Assembly: GCA_017590115.1 (NCBI GenBank)
Contig: JAGGNK010006448.1
Span: 310,001 to 374,000, forward strand
Reading direction: 5' to 3'
Length of the DNA: 64,000 nt
Source: Montifringilla adamsi
Taxonomy: Eukaryota > Chordata > Aves > Passeriformes > Passeridae
Notes under the pieces: model-generated
What the model was told of the DNA's origin: nothing
The model's database searches: none
What the model saw: the letters and a program-made list of their open reading frames with translations, nothing else
Translations under genes and position numbers: made by a program
In this document: one piece after another, positions 25,001 through 36,250 of the stretch
Layout of the letters: every line of letters begins with the position of its first letter
How positions within the stretch are numbered: the stretch's first letter is position 1

Positions 25001-28000
25001 TGAAAATTACTGGCTTTTTATTTTTTTACTGTAGTTACCTCTTAACTGCAGTAAGCTATAATCTGCCAGAATTGATGTAATTTTTATAAAATTCTAATAT
25101 GAGAATAAGTACAAAGAAATGAAACATAAAAGAAGCATTTTTTTTCCATAAATAATGTCTTCCTGATTAAAATATGATCTTCAGTCTTAGAAGTAGGCAA
25201 AAAAGACAGATAAGAAAACATCACAGAAGGGGGACTGTATTTAAGCACCTTTTCCAGACAGTATATTTAATGTTTAAATGTTACAAATGTTGAATAGGAA
25301 GAATTCTTTAAGAATTTAAGAAGAATTCTTTTAAGACATTCACAATCTCTGAAATGTTGATGACTCAACTAAAAAAAACTAGAAAAGAAAACTTGTCTTA
25401 TTTTGTGCTTGTCTATTATGTTAAATCAATCTAAAGGACAAGGAAGAAAGCAGAAAAGAGCACTACACTACAAAAACAGGGACGTAACATTACGGAGGCT
25501 AAGCCCAAGCCATTTCTTAGCCCTCCCTTTTTCCTTCCTTCTTTACTTAAGAGTGACAAATTTCAATGACATCAACAGCAATAATGGTTTTTGCTTCTAA
25601 AACTACCTGTTGTTAACAATTGCTGAAAGCAGCGATCTTTGTCCTAATTATGTTCAATAAGTTACATTTGCATGACCTCTGGAGGCATGGTTTATGGAAC
25701 ATCAACAGCTAGCAGCAAAACTTCTCTCAATTCATGAGTCTTGCATAGTCCTTCCTCTCCCCTGTCCAGTTTTGGAGGGGAGGGCAGAGTGGCATCCAGC
25801 CAGGGGTAATGCACAACAATATGATTGTCAATCTGACAGTCAGTAAGCGAGAAAAAGATATAAACTTGCCAAAAAATGACTACAAATCACATGATCTTGT
25901 AAAAAACATAAGCAACAGCCAAAATGTATCTTCTCAAAACAGAAGACATCATCTTATGTGAATGTAACTGTACTATGAATGTAAGTCATTTACATTTGCT
26001 ACTTCAAAGGTCAAGGAAAGATATCCTCTTATTTATATGACCAGAGCTTCTAATTGATTATTTAGTTAATATAATCTGTTTTATTCAAAAATATGTGTTT
26101 TTATATGGACACAGTCGATACATTCTAGTGGGGATACGTATGAAACATACTTTATAAAACTGTTGTTCTAAATATTTCACAACACAGAATAAATTTAAGT
26201 GGCCAAGTTTGTATTTTATGACCATGTGAAAATGTGATTTAATTAGTGGAAATCCAGTCTTCCATTAAATAAATTTACCCCAAAATATTTATTAGTGAAC
26301 CATGTGGTCAGTATATCATGAGAAACTGAATAAAAAGTCAGGTAAGTTGCCTGTGTGCTGGATAAAGAAATAGTAATATAGAATTATGTTGTCACATGCT
26401 TTTATTTGAACAGCACCTTGTGACAGCTGAAACTTTACTGATATTTACCAGTATTTACTAAACTTTACTGATAATAAAATGTATTTGGAAATGAAGGTCA
26501 CACATAACTGTGTTAAGCAGTTATCATTTTCACTATTTACAAATGTTCACATGTCATTTATCTACACAAAAAAATCCCAGCCATATTGACAGGACTTTCA
26601 GACAATTTCAGAACTACCTGAAAGGCAAAAAAAATTCCTTTGGACTGTATCATGCATACTCCATTGAAGCATCATGTCTTTGCTCAAGTAAAGTATCAGC
26701 TGACAAGCTACATATGCTGCCAGAGAAGCTGCTATAAAAAAGTTAAAAAGCTAGCTTTACTGTATGATCTATATAAGAAAAATAAAGAAATAACAGCTTA
26801 TTTTGTTTCTACTGGCTATACTCAACTAATTGTCATATAGGCAACTGAAATTTCAAGCCCAAATTTTTATTGCATTGATAACTTAAGAGAGGAATATGGA
26901 AATCATCCTAGAAGCTTGCCAGAAAATTATTTTTTCTGGACTGGGAAATTATTAATTTTTAAAGTAATTAATTTATCTTTTCTTGAAAGTAACATAAACA
27001 TTTCTTTAAAAATACTGCTTGGTTTACTTGGTTTAAGCTACTTGCACAAAACCAAGCATTTAGCACCATTTGAGGTGCCACAGGATGTCTAAGAATCCAC
27101 ACACAGCCAGTAAATATAGTAATGGATTTAGAAGGGAATGTTTCTAGAAAAATTTCTTGGACCCAGGCAACATGATCATCCATGGAACTTCTCAAATCAG
27201 CACACAGGTTTGCTCCTGTGTGTTGGGAATTGCACCTGATCTTCATTGCCTATACTGAGAGGTTAGGAATCTAGATGATGTGGAGAAGCCTGCACAGGTA
27301 AGTGAACAAGAAACTGAATCATACCTCAGACTTATCATACCTGAATCATACCTTTCAGATTCAAGTTATAATCTCCTGGTATGCAATTATTTAGAAATAA
27401 TTGAAAGAATTCACAAAATGTTGCAGAGGCTGACAGAGCTTACACTCACCCTTAATATTTACCCCAGACCAGTAGATAGGAGCCAACCTTAAAAGCCCAG
27501 AACTCTACTCAGGTGTGAGTTCTTATCAGCTGCACTTATTTAGTGACACTGCAGACAGTTAGAGAACTGAGGAAGCTTCTCATTTCATATTATCAATCAC
27601 ACTGCTCTCAAAGACAAATTTAAAGATTGACTGACATAGAACGATACCCTTCATTTTTGTGAAGCAAAGGAACCTTCAGTTGTTTCCTCTAGCTCAATAT
27701 ATGTTGAAAAGGTCAAAACTTAATGAACCTGTCTGACAACTGCCTGGTTAATTGGGGTTTTTTAGTAGCACAAAGAAATACTTTGCCAAATGCTAGCTGA
27801 GTTGTGGAAGGAATTTACAGGTTTACATAATCATGTCAGTTATCTAAGATAAGATTTCAAGGGTTTCTACTCAATTATTACATGCAAATTCATAAACATT
27901 TTTAAGATCACGTAGTCAGATGTAATGTATGAATTCTAAGGGGATTTCGAGGCTCAGTACTTCCTACAGTTTACCTACAGCACCTCTATAGAAATAAGAG

Positions 28001-28552
28001 AACCCATGTGGATCTGTTCACTTCCTCTCCAGCGGCTTACACAGTATTTAAGTACTTCATTTTATAAGGACTGAATTGTTTCTGCTCCTGGGCAAGAAAT
28101 CTAATTTAGATGCCTACAACAGACTCACTGGATCTGAGCCACAATGTATTTAATAGTCAAAGACTATGCATTATCCTACTGATGTGATTTGCAAGCCTCT
28201 GAAAGTGATATTATTAGAAGTGTTATAGACGAAAAGACAGTAATATCTCTGCTTTATGCTATTTTTTTAACTTTCCTCGTTAAACCAGTGATCTACTGTT
28301 ATAGGCAAATGCAAATAACAGCCTTTATAAACCCAGCACACCGGTGGAATTCAAATTAGTTTTAACTTAAGCATTTCTATAAGGAAATATTTGTGCTGTT
28401 TTCATCATGCACATCTTCACTTAAAAACACTAAACATCCTCATCTTTACTGTCTTTCTATTCTAGGTACTCAGTATCGTGTTAACTTCTCTTGCTTGCAA
28501 ATTTCTTCAGCAGCCCAGGTATCATTATCAACTTCTCACACCATAAAAATGA

Positions 28553-28644
28553 TGTTTTGCCCAACAGAAGCGCACACATTCTTGGCTCATGCTGTAGTGT
28601 CAACATTAACAGATACATTACACTGTATACTGACTTTTCATCTT
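28553..28644. repeat. Block A of the rearrangement (original copy)
   Basis: This 92-bp block recurs at 31968-32059 with no difference I could see. It partly overlaps the start of block B (28613-29607), so bases 28613-28644 occur three times in the window. Confidence 0.95.
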
Positions 28645-29607
28645 AGTAAACGTGATTACATCATTAGTAATCAAAACAGGCAGAGGCTCAACTATGCTGC
28701 TGCATGGCATGGAATGTTTCACAGTACAGCTTGAATCAGGGAACAGGAGATACAAACATAGAATAAATTATTGTCTTTTGGGAAAGGTGGAGAGAAAGAA
28801 AAGGAGAATTCAGTGACGTAGATATAATCTCTTCTATGCCATTTGCCTTCATGGCCAGAAGTTAATGTTTCAGCTTCAGCTGCAGACAAGGTTAGACTTT
28901 TGTCTATACACAATTAGTGAGGATTTAGATGAACTGTTTTGCTCCCTGAGGGGTGGGAATGGCAATCACTATATCACATGTCATCAGGGAACTAGGTAAG
29001 AACACCTTCAACTATTCTAATTGTACTTTATTAGATACATCTTTCCACAACTGTAGGTTCCCACTTCTAAGAAAAGGGTCCCTAACTACATTCTACTATA
29101 AAGGAATGAAATAAATTCCTATGTATATTTGTATGTCCATGCATATGTGTATGTGTAATGTACAGTCATGCACTAATAGATGCTGTGGGGCACCCAGCTG
29201 GAAAGCAACTTGGTAGAACAGGAGCCAGCACTGTGCCCTCGCCTCAGAAGGCAGGTGATATCTGGAGCTGCATTACACAAAGTATTGTCAGTAAGTCAAG
29301 GAGAGTGGTTCTTCTCCTAGAGTCAGCACTGGAGAGGTGAAACCAGGAGAGCTGTGTCCAATTCTAGACTCCTCAGCACAAGAGAGACATGAGCATACTG
29401 TAGGGAATACAATGAAGGCTCACAAAGATGATGAAGGGACCGGAGCACCTCCCCTATAAGGGAAGGTGGAGAGAGGTGGATCAGCTTATCCCAGAAAAGA
29501 GGAGCCTTTGGGAAATCTTATTAATGTTCATAAATACCTGAAGAGAAGGTGCATAAAGGAGAGATCCAGGCCATTTTCAGTGGTGCCCAGAGCACTAGAG
29601 TCAATGC
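28613..29607. repeat. Block B of the rearrangement (original copy, 995 bp)
   Basis: Recurs at 30973-31967 at a constant offset of 2360 with no substitution or indel visible by eye. It contains the 5' part of the CR1 fragment at 29180. Both copies carry the same short open frames, none of which looks like a gene. Confidence 0.97.
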
Positions 29608-29825
29608 GCACAAACTGAAACACAGGAGGTTTCCTCTGAACATCAGGAAACACTTTAATACTGTTAGGGAACTAAGCACTGGCAGAATCCTTGGAATTAT
29701 TTAAAACTGTTTACACAGAGTCCTGTATAAATGGCTCTAGGTTATCTCTGCTTGAGCAGAATTGTTGGACCACAGGTTATTCAGAAGTCCGTTTCAACCT
29801 CAGGCATTCTTTCTTTTGATTGTGA
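29180..29825 (+). mobile_element. CR1 LINE 3' region, plus strand
   Basis: Degenerate CR1 on the plus strand: GGAGCCAGCACTGTGCCCTC, GGAGAGAGGTGGATCAGCTT, CATAAATACCTGAAGAGAAG, TTTCCTCTGAACATCAGG and a 3' part with AGAATTGTTGGACCACAGG. The first part, up to 29607, is duplicated at 31540-31967. The ending lacks clear terminal ATTCTATG repeats. Confidence 0.85.
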
Positions 29826-30835
29826 TTAGGTATATGTTTATCACATCACGTAAAAAAATACAAACACAGACACACATGTACACACCCCTGTATATAAATT
29901 ATCTGTAGTGTTTCTGTATTGTTTTACATGTACTAATTTTCTTGGGTTTTTTTAAAATTAAAAGGGTTTTATTTAAACTGCCTTCAAAAATTGAAAATTG
30001 AGGACAACAGTGGCACCATTCAGCCACAAAAGTAGCTTCTTATACTTTTTGAATAACTGAAAAAAGGTCCTCTTAAATACAGTTTTTACTTGTTTCTTAA
30101 CTTCTTTGTTAACTTACTCTCTGTAAAGAATGCTATCAAAAGTCACAGGGAAAATGTTTGATAAGCTTGTAAATTAACAATTCAAATAAATGATCTAAAA
30201 AACTTCAGCATTAACAAGGTTTAAGGATGTCACCACATTTTCACTCTCTCCAAATCCCTTAAGAACAAAAATGAGCATAAATGATGTTTTTGTATGTTTT
30301 CAATAGAAACACTATTAAAAAGTGTTTTCATTATATTATTAAGTATTCTTATGATAATATTACCTATTACCTATATTATTACCTATTATAACGTGAAATA
30401 AATTCTTATGTTGGCCAAGACACCAGTCTTTCTTTTTTGAATTGAATGAAGAAATATGAACCGTTTTAGTTTAGAAGATGGTTTCAGGAAAATCAAAGAA
30501 GCAAAAAAGTTTCTGTGGCAACATTGCAAGTTCTATTATTTAATTTTCAGCTTCATGATAGTTTCCTTTTAACAAGTTAATATTGGCTTGCCTTCTCCTA
30601 AATTTATTTACTGGATTATGAATTACATCGTTTAATATTGTACTACTTAAGTCTGACTACATTGCCAATATAATTACTGCACCTTGAGAGTGAAATGAGG
30701 TATCATGGAAACTCAGACTATAAATTTAAACCTTCATTTTAAGTGGATCTCAGTACAATCTTTCCAGTCTGTCAATACCTTCTGTAGTCTTTTACTTCTT
30801 CTTTTTAAGTTAATTTAAAAGTAAGGAATGTAGAT

Positions 30836-30972
30836 TTTTTACTTTTTTTTTTTCAAAAGTCCAATGATGAGCTGCTAATTTTGACCTGGCTTCTTTCCAG
30901 AGAAATCTTCAGTTAATTTTCAGTGCAATGAAAATGACAGAGGGTTTTATTTGTTACATATTTAAGTACAAA
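30836..30972. repeat. Block D of the rearrangement (first copy)
   Basis: Starts with a T run and contains GAGCTGCTAATTTTGACC and CTTCTTTCCAGAGAAATC. It recurs at about 32056-32196 with two substitutions and a different T-run length. After position 30972 the sequence jumps to the start of block B. Confidence 0.93.
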
Positions 30973-31967
30973 ATACATTACACTGTATACTGACTTTTCA
31001 TCTTAGTAAACGTGATTACATCATTAGTAATCAAAACAGGCAGAGGCTCAACTATGCTGCTGCATGGCATGGAATGTTTCACAGTACAGCTTGAATCAGG
31101 GAACAGGAGATACAAACATAGAATAAATTATTGTCTTTTGGGAAAGGTGGAGAGAAAGAAAAGGAGAATTCAGTGACGTAGATATAATCTCTTCTATGCC
31201 ATTTGCCTTCATGGCCAGAAGTTAATGTTTCAGCTTCAGCTGCAGACAAGGTTAGACTTTTGTCTATACACAATTAGTGAGGATTTAGATGAACTGTTTT
31301 GCTCCCTGAGGGGTGGGAATGGCAATCACTATATCACATGTCATCAGGGAACTAGGTAAGAACACCTTCAACTATTCTAATTGTACTTTATTAGATACAT
31401 CTTTCCACAACTGTAGGTTCCCACTTCTAAGAAAAGGGTCCCTAACTACATTCTACTATAAAGGAATGAAATAAATTCCTATGTATATTTGTATGTCCAT
31501 GCATATGTGTATGTGTAATGTACAGTCATGCACTAATAGATGCTGTGGGGCACCCAGCTGGAAAGCAACTTGGTAGAACAGGAGCCAGCACTGTGCCCTC
31601 GCCTCAGAAGGCAGGTGATATCTGGAGCTGCATTACACAAAGTATTGTCAGTAAGTCAAGGAGAGTGGTTCTTCTCCTAGAGTCAGCACTGGAGAGGTGA
31701 AACCAGGAGAGCTGTGTCCAATTCTAGACTCCTCAGCACAAGAGAGACATGAGCATACTGTAGGGAATACAATGAAGGCTCACAAAGATGATGAAGGGAC
31801 CGGAGCACCTCCCCTATAAGGGAAGGTGGAGAGAGGTGGATCAGCTTATCCCAGAAAAGAGGAGCCTTTGGGAAATCTTATTAATGTTCATAAATACCTG
31901 AAGAGAAGGTGCATAAAGGAGAGATCCAGGCCATTTTCAGTGGTGCCCAGAGCACTAGAGTCAATGC
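30973..31967. repeat. Block B' (duplicate of 28613-29607)
   Basis: Collinear copy with the same length as the original. Its left junction joins block D, and its right junction joins block A'. The identity implies a very recent event, gene conversion or an assembly artefact. Confidence 0.97.
31540..31967 (+). mobile_element. Duplicated 5' part of the CR1 at 29180
   Basis: Not an independent insertion: it is part of block B' and is cut off at 31967, where the sequence switches to block A'. A 104-codon open frame from 31826 runs across this artificial junction and is therefore chimeric. Confidence 0.9.
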
Positions 31968-32059
31968 TGTTTTGCCCAACAGAAGCGCACACATTCTTGG
32001 CTCATGCTGTAGTGTCAACATTAACAGATACATTACACTGTATACTGACTTTTCATCTT
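31968..32059. repeat. Block A' (duplicate of 28553-28644)
   Basis: 92-bp copy placed after block B', out of the original A-B order. It is followed at once by block D'. Confidence 0.95.
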
Positions 32060-32196
32060 TTTACTTTTTTTTTTTTTCAAAGGTCCAATGACGAGCTGCT
32101 AATTTTGACCTGGCTTCTTTCCAGAGAAATCTTCAGTTAATTTTCAGTGCAATGAAAATGACAGAGGGTTTTATTTGTTACATATTTAAGTACAAA
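32056..32196. repeat. Block D' (copy of 30836-30972)
   Basis: Joined to block A' through a shared T stretch. It continues to the right into unique sequence (CCACCGCAGG), which is probably the original right flank of block D. Confidence 0.93.
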
Positions 32197-32469
32197 CCAC
32201 CGCAGGAAAAAAATACCCTTTTGGTAATAAAAAGTAAAATTTCACTTTCAGTTCTCAATAATTTTTTGCTGAAATTCTGTTATATCTTAATTCTAATTTG
32301 AAAAAGACCTTGCTTTTTTAGCATTATTGTTGACATATTTATGATGCAGTTCTCAATTACAGACCAGCACCAGTGTATAAGACTTAATTTCCAGATTAAA
32401 TAGAACAGAAAGTTCAGGAGAATTGCCAGTATATCACTATAAAACATTTCTTCCTAAATTTTTTTAAAA

Positions 32470-32532
32470 TGCTTTAAAAACCTTTTTTAAAAAAAGCTTT
32501 TTTAAAAACCTTTAAAAAGGTTTTTAAACCTT
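32470..32532. repeat. A/T-rich cluster of short inverted repeats
   Basis: Successive blocks of AAAACC, GGTTTT and AAAAAAGCTTTTTT. One hairpin has arms 32504-32512 and 32517-32525, and another is centred on the AAGCTT at 32496. It could form several alternative stem-loops. No element is recognised. Confidence 0.75.
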
Positions 32533-32649
32533 TTTCTTTTCATGCACCCAGTGCCCTAGTCATCTACCTCCTTGCTATATAAATGCAGCTCAGCAATAGC
32601 CAAAACATGTAAAGACTGAAATGGATAATGGCTTAAACACTGCTAAAAT

Positions 32650-33640
32650 CATCAGAGGACTTTTGCCCACTGTAGAAAACTGCAAAGATCCAGCTGTTCA
32701 TCTGCAACCATCAAAATCCATGTCTCCCTAAATAAGCCTATTAACCAGAATTTGGACTGTGAGGAGAACTTGAAATGAGATAAAGGGGGCACCCCAGAAG
32801 TGACACTGGAAGAGCCATTGGAATGCTGATGGCTCAAACAATCAGGGACAAGCTGCTGATGTGCAAAGTAGCCACCCAGGTGCAGTGGGAGAGCACACCT
32901 GACACCTCAGGCTACAGCTGGTGTTGAACCAGATAAGGTCAGAGGGAAATCCTGAGGCACACTACTCTGTCTTTGTCCTTACTCAAGTGACTCAGCTGTG
33001 ATAACTCCCCTTCAGGGAAGTACTGGGGCATTCACACATAGCCTGAAAATATCAGTCTCTGCTGATGGGCCATAATGGGTCTCAAGGGACTCAAATTCAC
33101 TGATGAAATAAGCAGCTGTATCTTAGAAGGTGTCAAAGATTCCAGAAGTGTCCCATGATCCACATTACATCATCCAGTTGAAATTCCCCAGTCCAAGGGA
33201 GATACCTGGGCTTTCCTACCTGAATGGATATAAACCAAATAGCTTTCCTGCACTGTGGATTTCACTGGGATTTCCTCCATCACCTGGTGACGGAGTCTGA
33301 AACTATCACTTCGACCAAGATAGTGACCATCACTTCAACAGACATCAAAATTGCCCCAAACAAGTCTTGTCTTGAGGCCTATGGGTGGTAAGGTCTTTCT
33401 AACTCTTGTGCCTTCCTCCTCTTCCTTAAACATTTTCTTAAGTGTTATTTTTATTATTTTATATTGTAACTAGTTATATATGTCTTTTTCTGTGCAACCA
33501 AATTGTTCACCAATAAAGCCTACATGTGTATGTTTAAAAACACCAGTCATTCAGCCTTGTTTCACTCTGATCTGCCCCAAAGGATCTATTAACAGGAAGG
33601 GTTACTCTCACCTTCTGTTTTATCAATAAGTGCAAAGCAC
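32650..33640 (+). mobile_element. LTR-like element, probably ERVL-type (edges uncertain)
   Basis: A GC-richer block in the AT-rich intron. The right part resembles avian retroviral LTR 3' sections: TATGGGTGGTAAGGTC, then TTATATTGTAACTAGTTATA, a polyadenylation signal AATAAA at 33512-33517, and TACATGTGTATGTTTAAAA just after. I cannot find target-site duplications or internal coding sequence, so a solo or fragmentary LTR is the likely state. The family assignment rests on memory of similar bird sequences. Confidence 0.55.
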
Positions 33641-33740
33641 AGCACATTATCAGCAGTCATGAAGACAGTTCACTCCACTCCAGCCAGGCCCATTACACTA
33701 ACTGAAAGGAGAATGACTGAGTGTATGGAATTACGGAGAA

Positions 33741-34290
33741 GAATTGCTACTTAGCTGCCTGAATCACAGATTGATAGAAACATTCATAGGAGAGAGATCC
33801 AAATGACCACCAGTGGTCAACTAGGTCTGCTCACCCAAATCAGGGCTTCTGCCAACACTGGATTTAATGATCTGGTCTGGCTAATTCAGGAAAACTTGCA
33901 ATGAAGAAGCACACTTGACCTTTAAAAAAAACGGCTGCATTTGTTCATTGCATTCCAAGTAATTCCTCCCCAAGCCAATGTCCAACCTGCACTGTCCATG
34001 CCACAAATTAAGACTGTTTGTTTCTTCTTACATTTTGTGGTGTGCCCAGGAATGTGGTTCCATGATCTTATCTTCAGGTCTTAAGTTGCTACTAGGTCAT
34101 TGCTTAGCCTTCTTTTCACTAGTTTGAACAAGTCCACTTTAGCCTCTCCTTTCTAGACATACCATCTTGGTAGCCCACCCCTGAATCCTCTCCAATTTGT
34201 GCCTATGCCTTTCAAATCATGGATTACAAAATTGGAAACAATTTTGTAGGTGCAGTCTTAGCAGCACCAGGCATTATGGGAATAATAACT
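33741..34290 (-). mobile_element. Old CR1-like LINE fragment, minus strand
   Basis: Diverged reverse-complement CR1 wording: TCAACTAGGTCTGCTCACCC, CAAATCAGGGCTTCTGCCAA, CCACAAATTAAGACTGTTTG and CCTGAATCCTCTCCAATTTG followed by a weak match to the 'compared with total' part. More degraded than the other CR1 copies, so an older insertion. Confidence 0.7.
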
Positions 34291-34750
34291 TCATATTTCC
34301 TAGTGAGAGAATTTTTTGTGTTGTAAAACAATACAGTTTTCTTAATTCACACTGTTGACTCATCCTCAGCCTGGTATCTGTATAAATCCTATGTGTTTGG
34401 GGGTTTTTTGTTGTTGGTTTGTTTGTTCTGTTTACATTCTATTGGTTTTTCTGAGAATATTTATTATTCTGCCTGTTTTTTCTTAGCATGTTATGAAATG
34501 TGCAGTTACTCCTCTTCAGTTTCAGAATTCTGCCCTTCTTGTGAATATGTTAGTCCAATCCTCAAGTTTATTAAGATCATCCTGGGTAAAAGGATACCAC
34601 TAATTTTTTCTGATGCTCAACAGGTTCGTTTTTAAACACACAGAGTATTCAGAGGTTGCAGTTTATAAACTGAGAGAGTTTTCACAAGGACACAATAACA
34701 ATGACGTTCTTGTTGTTATGATGCTGATGATTACATAATTTTAAAAATAC

Positions 34751-34963
34751 CTGAGGTGGAAGGAGTGGTAATCTGATATAAGCAAGCAGCATACTTAGGT
34801 CATTGCATCGCCTCTGCATATCATATTTCACCCACATCATTAAGGCATGGAAAATGGTCTCTTCATCAGGAACATTCACATCATCACTGGCAAGAAGTTT
34901 ATGGAGTTCTTCGGCAGGTAGAAGTAAAAATTCTTGATTTCTTATAACTTCCATTATATTCTC
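34751..34963 (-). CDS. KLHL1: KLHL1 internal exon, BACK-domain part (71 codons)
   Basis: Internal coding exon of a BTB-BACK-Kelch protein. Read on the minus strand it starts after a pyrimidine-rich acceptor (TTTTTTCTTCTCAG) with Glu-Asn-Ile-Met and ends Pro-Pro-Gln before a GTATTT donor. It is exactly 71 codons, phase 0 at both ends. The peptide contains [20 protein letters not shown], then [18 protein letters not shown] and IRLPLLPPQ, which is typical of the BACK domain that links BTB to the Kelch propeller and contacts Cullin-3 in many family members. As I recall the family, it agrees with vertebrate KLHL1 nearly residue for residue and less well with KLHL4 and KLHL5. KLHL1 (about 748 aa in human) is a neuronal cytoplasmic actin-binding protein linked to neurite outgrowth and to modulation of voltage-gated calcium channels. 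The upstream BTB exons are not in the window. Confidence 0.96.
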
Positions 34964-35549
34964 CTGAGAAGAAAAAAGTATTTCAGATTCAGTAATACTG
35001 CAAGAAAATTAAAAAGCATGTTAAAGCTAATAAGGCATAGAATTAGTCAGTATCTGTCATACCCAGATATGGGTATGTTCTGCCATATCCTTGCAGCTCA
35101 TGAGAAAAACAAAACATAAATTATTAGAGTTCAACAGCTATAGTTGCAGTTCACGTATAAATATATTTTGAAAACAATATGAGGATTATTTGATAACGTC
35201 ATAATTAAAAATTGTAAGTATTAATAAAGGCTATTGTTTGAAATTTTTATAAACTCAGTTGTAATTGAGCACATTAAATACATTGTAAGTCTTTACATGC
35301 TCATAATACATTTTCCTGGATATTTTCACTGTCTTTCTTTCACTATTCCTTAAATAACTTGTCAGTCATATAGTTATATTACAAATATCTAGATTTCCAT
35401 CTACATATATGACAAGGCTGAGGGGACAATCAACATCATTAATTAAGAATTTTTTTTTTTTACATTGTTCAGAACAGATTTTTAATATCCAGCTGTCATG
35501 CAAATAGTTTACAGCAATTAAGATCTCACAGCATTGAAAACTATTGTAC

Positions 35550-36035
35550 TGTTGCGGTTTAGGAACAATAATCCCCAGTTCAGTGCCCCCTCTGAGACTC
35601 TCCAAACTACTGACACTCTCTTGCTTTCCTGCTTTTCTCCTCACGCTTCCACTCTGCAGTGGGCTGGAGAGGAAAATTGGAGGCACAAAAGGTAAAGCTC
35701 ACTGGCTGATATAGGAACAATTTACAAGAAACAGCAATGAGGCAAGGAAACGAAGAGTAACAGCAACTACACTAATGACAGAGACAAGAAAGGAAATTAT
35801 TCACACAGATCCACAGCTCTCACACACACTCCCCCCATCCCCAAGAGACAACACCAGGTGGATCCCTGTGTTGTATTTACTTGACCAGAAAGAACTCATT
35901 CCCCTTGGAAGAGACCTTTCTCCCCCACTCCCAGCAATGCCATAAGGTTTTAGAGACTAACCTCTGTGTCCTAGTTATGCCCCACTCCTGGCTACTGCAA
36001 AAAAAATTAACTTTGTCCTGGATAGAACCAGGACA
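35550..36035 (+). mobile_element. Solo LTR-like element, TG...CA, about 486 bp
   Basis: Starts TGTTGCGGTTTAGG and ends GATAGAACCAGGACA, with terminal TG and CA as expected for an LTR. The start and the closing CCAGGACA match the ends of LTRs that are frequent in songbird genomes, as I recall. No flanking target-site duplication was evident, and no gag, pol or env sequence adjoins it. A 106-codon minus-strand frame at 35366-35686 lies partly inside and is not a gene. Confidence 0.65.
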
Positions 36036-36063
36036 AATAAAAATAGGAATAACTGAAAAACCA

Positions 36064-36250
36064 TTAAAAAAACCCCTATAAACTAATAAAACACATAAAC
36101 AAAACAAAACAAACAAACAGAAACAAAACAAAACCAAACAACAAAAAAAAACAAAAAACAAAAAACCAACAAACAACAACAAAACAAAACCAAACAAAAA
36201 AAAAAAACAAAAAAAAACCAAAAAACCAACAAACAAACTAAAAAAAAAGT
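36064..36250. repeat. (CAAAA)n / A-C low-complexity tract
   Basis: Nearly 190 bases made only of A and C apart from a single G, directly to the right of the LTR at 35550-36035. The minus-strand frame encodes only Phe, Val, Leu, Cys and similar residues and is an artefact of composition. Confidence 0.9.

Larger units (their letters stand above)
16140..34750 (-). other. KLHL1: KLHL1 intron between the BACK exon and the BACK/Kelch exon
   Basis: About 18.6 kb intron bounded by the GTATTT donor (34750) and the CATTCACAG acceptor (16140). It holds CR1 pieces at 16705-16795, 17337-18124, 29180-29825, 31540-31967 and 33741-34290. It also holds a complex duplication at 28553-32196 and an LTR-like element at about 32650-33640. 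The span 18130-28550 is AT-rich with no gene, RNA or mobile-element signal that I can support. A slightly GC-richer patch at 19600-19900 has a 97-codon open frame without recognisable features. Confidence 0.9.

Noticed and set aside
28393..28734. 113-codon plus-strand open frame
   Set aside because: No recognisable domain, and it overlaps the start of the rearranged blocks. Length is within what is expected by chance in this much sequence.
28613..31967. Simple tandem segmental duplication
   Set aside because: The second copy lacks block C and has blocks A and D appended out of order, so a single tandem duplication does not explain it.
31826..32140. 104-codon plus-strand open frame
   Set aside because: It crosses the B'/A' and A'/D' rearrangement junctions and begins in CR1 sequence, so it is a chance chimera.
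34751..34963. Assignment of the exons to KLHL4 or KLHL5
   Set aside because: Both paralogues share the domain order, but the residues MDNNKG and [11 protein letters not shown] agree with KLHL1 as I recall it. A protein alignment would settle this.
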